Assembly (NCBI RefSeq): GCF_901709675.1
Contig: NC_051092.1
Location: 872,491-936,490, forward strand
Reading direction: 5' to 3'
DNA from: Syngnathus acus
Lineage: Eukaryota > Chordata > Actinopteri > Syngnathiformes > Syngnathidae
DNA length: 64,000 nt
Positions within the stretch are counted from its first letter, which is position 1. Each line of letters begins with the position of its first letter. A program made the position numbers and the translations under genes. A model generated the notes under the pieces. That model had not been told where the DNA came from, made no database searches, and worked only from the letters and a program-made list of their open reading frames with translations. This document shows positions 53,901 through 64,000 of the stretch, in pieces.

Positions 53901-56179
53901 AAATGTGAGTCCAAATAAGGCGGTCGGTCAATTCTGCAAAGGCGCACGTGTGTAGTCATGGAAAAAATACTTGTTAGCAGACTTCAAAATGGATGCTGAA
54001 CTCTAAAAGGGGTTGAGATGAAAGGGCATTGGCGACTCCAAAGCCAAGTACGCGTGGATTTCGAGTTCCCTAGCTTCAAAACATCTTTGTCCCTCCTCGG
54101 AGTGGATGCTCAAAAGTCAGACAAGTAGCTCAGCAAGAGAATATCAAAGCAAAATACTTAATTACACAAACCTCCCTACTTGGAATTATCTCTGCAAGCA
54201 AAGAGCATTTTTTTTCCATAATAGGAGAATTGTTATTTATCGATCGGCACTTTGTAAAGCCTTCTGGCAACACTCCAATCACCTCGGCACGGAAATACAC
54301 CGTGTGCCTTTGTGATTTGATGGCACGCCGATTCCCATTACTGGCTCAATTCCAATGTTAATTACTTTCAACGTAACATCATCTCCCTCCACAGAATCTT
54401 GCGGAGACCGCTGGTGTCCCAGCACAGGACAGCGGGGGGTAAGAATGATAGGTAGAGTGGCGCTTTGCCATTAGGCAGCGTGATGGGCTTTCCTTTTCCA
54501 CACCATTTGCCCTGGTCAAAATAGCATCAAACAGCATTTTTGGTTCAATAGCAAAGACTTCAAGTGAATAATCACAAGGGTGAAACTGTAGTTATAATAG
54601 AGGCACCTCTGGGATAAGCATACATAACAGGGGTGTCAAAAACACCCTCGGATTTCTGGAGGGCAAAGTCTTTTCCAGTGTACGCTGTTGGCTCTTGCTC
54701 CGGCATCTGCTTTTAATTACTCAATTAGCGCCATCATTTAGCCTCCTTGACATTCATCCAAATGGCAAATCATAGCCGGAAGTTGTTCTCTTTAAACGGA
54801 GCGTTAAGAGGAGTCGTGAAAAATGCATACCCGATCATGTATATATGGATACTTAACTAATTGAACCGATTAAAGGGAAGGGAAGCGGTTGGGGTGAGAA
54901 CAGACTGGCTGCGGCCCTCCGGGAAGAGGCTGTGACATCTCTGATCTACAGCCTGCCTGCCTGCCTGCTACATATTCAAGCGTGCAGGCCTCGGGTCATA
55001 TTTCCACAGACAAAAGGTCTCTGACTTCAGTCATACGACCAGCATTTTTAAATTCGTGCATATTGCGGGAAAGCAGATCAGCGGATGCCTTTTTTTCAAC
55101 AGCAAACAATAATCGGAACATTTGAATCCTCTTTTTTTTATGACACGAGCACACACTGCATTTAACATGAGCTTATTTGGATATGAAACTGATCTACTCC
55201 CCCACCGCAAAAAAAAAAAAAAAGAATGATTGTACCCCCGCGGTGTTGATTTTCTGCATGCTATGGCTGCATAAATAAACATGGGCATAAATACACAGAG
55301 GACACCGACTTTGACTAGACGGCCAAGTGGGGCAGATGTTATTAAAAGGGCTATTTATCACTGTCACCCCTCTCGGGGTTCTATCCCTCTCTGCCCTCCA
55401 GCGATGTCACTAGAGGCCGGGCGCAAACAATACGGCTCATCCCGTCGTAGGAATATCAAGCCAACATGTAAAGATGGCATCGACCGTCGCACCGTGCCAA
55501 TAATGGGCAAAAACTCAAAGCGGCAATTTTCGCCAGCCCTGCACACGGCCGGACGGCCGGACGGCAACACTTTCCGCTCTGTTAGTTTATCGATTGCGAG
55601 CACAATTATCCACTTTTCTGAAGCGCTGAAGTAAGTGAATTCCCTCTTTGTTGGACAATAAGTACAGAAGGTTGGAGAAATCATGCTATTCTTCAGCCTT
55701 AGGGGAAAGTCTTACTTCTGCCGCACCCTCCCTCATCATCATTAGCGGGCTGGCATAAAAACGCAATGTAATTAGTCCACTTCTGATGAGGAAAGGGCAT
55801 CGACCGAGGCTGGCGTTTCCTTCGGAGCCGTTTGGACCGAAGGAAAGATGACGAGCCTTTTTTAGAGCCTGCTTCCTCTGCAGACCGAGCGCACTTCTCA
55901 ACTCATTCACTTTGAAGACAAGCAAAAGCTCTCAATGCTAACGCTTGTGTGAACCAGGTCGATTTGTTTGACCAAATCGTCAAATGTCACGTGGACTTTG
56001 TAATACAGCGCTGAATTGATCCCGACACGATATTGAAACCAATTCATCCGGATCCATCTCCTAAAGAGGACAAGCAATTTAGAATACAAAGATACAGAGA
56101 CTGGACAGACGTCCGGACGTTAGCATGGAAAAGAAAACAAGGCCGTGTGATTGGCATCGGCCTTCTTTCTATCTAATGT

Positions 56180-56420
56180 AGCTCTTTATTGTGGGGCGGC
56201 CTATAAAGCCGCTCCGCTCCGCACAGCAATCCACCCAAGATTAATGAAGTGCTTACTTAACCAATTTAAAACCTTAATTCCTATTAATTCAACATAATAG
56301 CCACCCTGGCTGCCAGAATTAACAACGCCCTGGCAGTAAGCCGCAAATCTCGGCGGGCCCCAAAAGAGTCGACCCAGCAAATTCAATATTCATTGACAAA
56401 TATGTAAGAGTATGTATATC
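56180..56420. promoter_or_regulatory. Candidate conserved non-coding element
   Basis: Repeat-free block with TCTTTATTGTGGGG, AAGATTAATGAAG, CCTTAATTCCTATTAATTCAACATAATAG and AGAATTAACAACG strings. The mix of dense TAATT cores and balanced-GC unique sequence is what deeply conserved enhancers usually show. Not tested by alignment. Confidence 0.3.
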
Positions 56421-57332
56421 ACTGTTAAAATGCATAACCCCCGTGTAAGACCTCTATCAAGTGCGCTTTACACCTGTATTACATTTCTCCCTCAATCAGC
56501 AGCTTTTCCGAGACGGCCGCCTCCCACGAGGAGCGGAAACCATTACAAGGGAGCGCAGCTCATTTGCAGAGAGATTGCAGATCACGCTGTATCATGTGAA
56601 GCATTTCTCCCAAACCAAATGGATTTATTCCATTCCGATGTTTGCATGCAGCATACCTAGCCGTGTATTTCATGTAAATCCCCGCTCGCAAATGGAGTTT
56701 AAAGTGCAAGTAAGAGGCGGCACAAATCACCCGACGTTGTATTTTCGTCATCTGCTTTAACCACCTGGTTATATTTAGACCCCATCCGCGTGACGGAAGG
56801 GAACAAATGACATCAATTAAGCAAACACAGCGCTTGTGGCATTTCTTTGCGAAAACAAAAAGGCAAATCAATAAATATTCAAGACAACTTCAATTTGAAG
56901 TGAGGGAAACAGATCAAGCGGAGCCCGTGACGACGAGAGGAGCCTGCCTGCCTGCCTGACTGCAAGCCGGTGGGGGGTAAAAGACGGCCCGGGGGGGCGC
57001 CGCGGCTATGAAGGGCGTCTCTTTTGAAATGAGCTGAAACTTTAAATACTGCATAATATAGAACACAAAATGAAGAGTTCATTTAACCCTGGGGAATAAG
57101 TCGTAGAAAAACTATTAAAGGTCATTACACCCTTAATGTCAACAGAGTAAGCATTAAGTATGACTTTAGATAAAAAACAAAATGATCAACTTTGTTATGA
57201 AGAAATAAAAATTGTTTACATGCTCAAGAGCGACAACGGTGGATCAACAACGAGCTCCTGCGGTGTTTGCTTCCTTCACCGCTCTGAGCATCTGACACTT
57301 CCTGGCTAAGAAGAAGCAACTTTCCTACTCAC

Positions 57333-57418
57333 CCGATCTGATTCAGTTTCTCCTCCTTCCCGAGCTCACTAGGTCACCGAGGGGATCCGTCCAAAAACTG
57401 GCAATGCACCTTGTATAC
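57333..57418 (-). pseudogene. Exon-like island with one internal stop
   Basis: On the minus strand a good acceptor (TTTGCAG) and a consensus donor (GTGAGT) bracket 86 bases. The frame that ends ELGKEEKLNQIG before the donor is open except for one TGA in the middle (after LDGSPR). It looks like a decayed coding exon or a non-coding exon. I do not recognise the peptide. Its position, just downstream of C15orf61 on the same strand, is where the first exons of a lost MAP2K5 could have been, but the peptide does not match that protein. Confidence 0.25.
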
Positions 57419-59342
57419 CTGCAAACGATGGGAGAAAAAATAACGTAAAAAAGTTGATTCTCAATCAAAATTGATGATGCTTTGATTGCACTCTGTGCCT
57501 AATCTTATTGACCAGTGAATGAATTTCTATCATCGTAAATGTATCGGTTTTATTTATTGCATGCCATAAAACCCCAAAATGACATCAACTATGAAGTGTC
57601 GAAATGCACCACGATTGATGTTTTGCTGAAGCCCTGCCCAACAAAATGGAAAACCACCAAGACTGTAATCAAAAACAATTACGACTGCCTGAACCAAATT
57701 GCTTTGCTCTCACATATGTCCATCGAGTGGAAATGTTTGTCGTGGAAACATAATGAGTTTTGTGTTTCTATTCAAATTGGGACGGACGGTGCCATCATTC
57801 TGAACGTTACGACGAGTGATGACACCTTTGTGATCCTCGGCATGACACGATAGGAACCCCTGCTGGAAACGGAGCAAGCGTGGCGACAATGCCGTCCGTC
57901 CATCCGGAAGCTTCGTCGTGATAACTGTGCAAGTGTTAGCTGCAGGGGTTATTCGCACAATAATTGTTTCTGCCAAGCCATACGTCTAGATGACAAGAGG
58001 GGTTGGGTTGGGGGGGGGCCCAACTTTCCCTTTTCAATAATTCATTTAGCAAGCCGCAACTCTTCAGGTTGGTGACCAAGACTTTCTTTTTTTAGACCAC
58101 AGAACGTATCTAATTAAATTGTTAAACACATCGCCGCAGCACACAATTTCAGCATTTGTTTTGCTTTACTTACCAAAATCCTAAACAGAACAAGTACTTA
58201 AAGATTTCACCTTGACCAAATATATTAGCGGCATCTGCACGCAATTAAACTTGGCACGGAGGCTTTAATTCTTTGTTCATTAGCACTTGAGTCGAGCGCG
58301 TTGGGTAATTCAGCCACTTCATAACAGCATTAGACGAGCGTGGCTATTAAAAGGCATTCATCTCCTGCTAAATGTAGACAAATATACTTCATTTGGGGAG
58401 AGAGTCTCAGAACGGCTCTAGACGTGAAACCCTGCAGCAAGAAAGAAAAAAAGAAAGAAAGAAAAACTACAGCTCACCGGCATGCACCGCAGTTTAGATT
58501 TCAGCGAGCGGGCGGGCGGCGGCCAGCTGCAACCCCACACGTTTGCGTCTGGCCATACGGCCGCATCAATGCGGCTGAGGGGTCAAAGGGTCAATGAGTA
58601 ATTAAGACATGCTTGCCTGAGCATTCCCCATACACACTTTGAGTCCTGATGAAAGGTTGCAAACGAAAGGGGGGGGGGGGGTCGGTGTAGTCCGATACCG
58701 CCGATCACATTTCAGTAAACGCTCCTTGTTCAAGGCAATTAGAATGATTAAGATAGTGTGGTGTCATCGCGCTGTTAAGGGGGATTTTGCCTGTGAATCA
58801 TAGATGAGGTTTTGACATTTGACGATTGCAACGAAAGCTACGGCAGATAACAACCAACAGATGCAACAGTTGGACAGCAGAATGTCTTAAAGTTGAAACA
58901 AATCCACAGTTTGAAGTTATTTGAACTGAACGGCTTTTGAAGAGACAGTAATTCACACTCAATCGCAAGTACCTCCATTTTTCAATATTTCAATATCAGG
59001 ATCATTTTTGCTGGAGATGACCAAATGTGAAATTCTCTTTCATCCTGCTTTTTACGCTTACAGAACGCAATGACTGTTAGTTTAGTTTAAAGGCAAAGAA
59101 AAAAAACAGGATTTATGTACAAATTGTAACATTGCAAGTCCAGCAAAAACCAAAAACTTCCTCTACTCCCAGCACAGTAAATAATATTCAACACTTTTTT
59201 AGTATTTCAATCAATGACCCAGTAGAGTGAGCGAGTATCAAACTCAAAGAGGCATGTCAGCTATTTTGCAGCCTCCTGGTGCAAAGAAAGGGTCAAACAT
59301 TGATTAACATGTACGACGAGAAATGATACCTTCTTCCTCATT

Positions 59343-59474
59343 GTGGCTGAAAATGACGTGGCCAAAGCCAGAAAATTGAGGTTGCTGATAAATGCTATTA
59401 GGAGGAGACGCAGAGAGGTGAGGAAATCAATATGTCACTTTGTCAGGCCGCCTCTCTCAAGTGTGCAGCAGAAG
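59343..59474 (+). other. Two splice-like plus-strand segments, doubtful
   Basis: A frame reading AENDVAKARKLRLL and then a basic INAIRRRRRE runs into AGAGAG|GTGAGG at 59417. A 28-base segment at 59447-59474 is flanked by TTTGTCAG and GTAAGC, and joining them keeps an open frame. No acceptor or ATG precedes the first piece, and I recognise no protein. It may be chance. Confidence 0.12.
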
Positions 59475-60167
59475 GTAAGCGACCGCCCCGTCAGCAAAGC
59501 ACATTACCGGAAATCAAAGGCTGAGGAAGGCCTGAAGGAAGACACGCACGTGTCCACGGAAACACAAGCAACACTTTGGTGATTAAAACCTATTTGATCA
59601 CAGCTGTCTTGTCACTGTAACACTATTGACTAGCTGCTGCATGGAGGCTGATCACTAATGTACGTTAAAATAAATGAACAGAGGTTATTTGGATTTTTGC
59701 TCCGGCCTTGTAAAATGAAGTGCTTACACAAGCACACACGCTAACAACATTTCATATTGAGTGAACACAAAATGACTCACCTAATTGTTGACGTTCCCAC
59801 ATGTTCTGATTGCGATTGTGCGTCAAGCAAAAACAAATGTCAAAATTCTTTGAACAGAAACTAGGCCAATGACGGTTTGAAAAAGGCATTCTTCATAGTA
59901 TAATTGTCTTTTTTGTTTTAATCATTCAGATTTGTTTACAAAATTCTTGTGTCAAATTTACAAGACATTTATTTTCAGGGACCATAAAGCAATGTGTTCA
60001 CTTGATTCAAAGTAAAAGCATCAAATGTTACTCCAACCAAATATCTATTTTGGAGCAAATTGTTCATCCATTTTTAATATTAAGAGTGCTCTCTAAATAA
60101 ACACTGTTAGTGTTGTGTGTCAGCGTGATAACATGCATGAGCGACTCTTCCATTGAAACTTGAAATC

Positions 60168-60173
60168 TTTAAT
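60168..60173 (-). terminator. Candidate polyadenylation signal (ATTAAA) of the C15orf61 homologue
   Basis: TTTAAT on the plus strand reads ATTAAA on the minus strand, about 130 bases after the stop. A canonical AATAAA is further away at 59968-59973. Confidence 0.4.
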
Positions 60174-60299
60174 AATTGAACACAAGGACCACTTGAGACA
60201 CAGAATGACACTGGTGTCAACATGTCCACTGGAGCTTTTCCTTCGTAAATGTAAATAACAAATGACAGTCTTGCACTGGAATATTGTTTGTTTTGGGGC

Positions 60300-64000
<3,701 letters not shown>

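Larger units (their letters stand above)
33640..60160. other. SKOR1 to C15orf61 gene desert (former MAP2K5 territory)
   Basis: In human this interval holds MAP2K5. I searched the minus strand by eye for its hallmark pieces: the PB1 acidic loop EYEDEDGD, the catalytic HRDVKPSN, the LCDFG magnesium loop, MAPERI and DVWSLG, and the C-terminal MRKQPKERPAP and VVSMWVCR. I found none. Only a 24-base micro-exon match at 40434-40457 was seen. The interval is mostly unique sequence with many TAAT-rich, enhancer-like blocks, a few microsatellites, two small inverted-repeat elements and one 96-base tandem duplication, each listed separately. Confidence 0.6.

Noticed and set aside
59779-59830. Minus-strand exon-like segment reading NMWERQQLG before GTGAGT
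   Set aside because: It is only about 25 bases, with a poor polypyrimidine tract before the AG, and matches neither MAP2K5 nor C15orf61.
33640-60160. An intact MAP2K5 gene between SKOR1 and C15orf61
   Set aside because: None of the kinase hallmark motifs could be found by eye, and the one matching micro-exon lacks an acceptor. A formal search remains decisive.

Overview
The window is vertebrate nuclear DNA, most likely from a teleost fish with a compact genome. Four spliced protein-coding genes are readable, all on the minus strand, and their products closely match vertebrate families. The 12-exon MORF4L1 and the 14-exon PIAS1 each fit in under 5 kb, which is far more compact than in mammals and fits a small percomorph-type genome. 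I cannot name the species. All gene calls come from reading translations, splice sites and reading phases, and from remembered human protein sequences. No database search was made.

Layout, left to right. (1) 1-17.3 kb: no gene recognised. It holds repeat-poor, TAATTA-rich blocks that look like conserved non-coding DNA, some microsatellites and one unexplained 840-bp open frame (12764-13603). (2) 17.3-20.97 kb: MORF4L1 (MRG15, chromodomain plus MRG domain), reassembled as 12 coding exons and 323 residues, with a CRE-containing promoter. (3) 21.3-27.5 kb: PIAS1 (SUMO E3 ligase), 14 coding exons and 651 residues, with an NRF1 palindrome and a YY1-type start region. (4) 28.1-33.5 kb: SKOR1 (SKI-family corepressor), seven coding exons and 737 residues, with one expected coiled-coil exon not found. 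(5) 33.5-60.1 kb: a 26-kb gene desert exactly where vertebrates keep MAP2K5. Only a 24-bp piece recognisable as a MAP2K5 micro-exon remains. (6) 60.17-60.86 kb: the two-exon homologue of human C15orf61. (7) 60.9-64 kb: no gene recognised.

C15orf61, (MAP2K5), SKOR1 and PIAS1 keep the same order and relative orientation as on human 15q23. MORF4L1 lies at 15q25 in human, so its position next to PIAS1 is a fish-side arrangement. The main interpretation is that this is a genomic regulatory block around the developmental corepressor gene SKOR1. In it the bystander kinase gene MAP2K5 appears to have been lost, perhaps after the teleost genome duplication, while the non-coding regulatory landscape of its former introns was kept. 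MORF4L1 (chromatin), PIAS1 (SUMOylation) and SKOR1 (SMAD/LBX1 corepression) all act in nuclear gene regulation, but they are linked here by ancient synteny and not as an operon.
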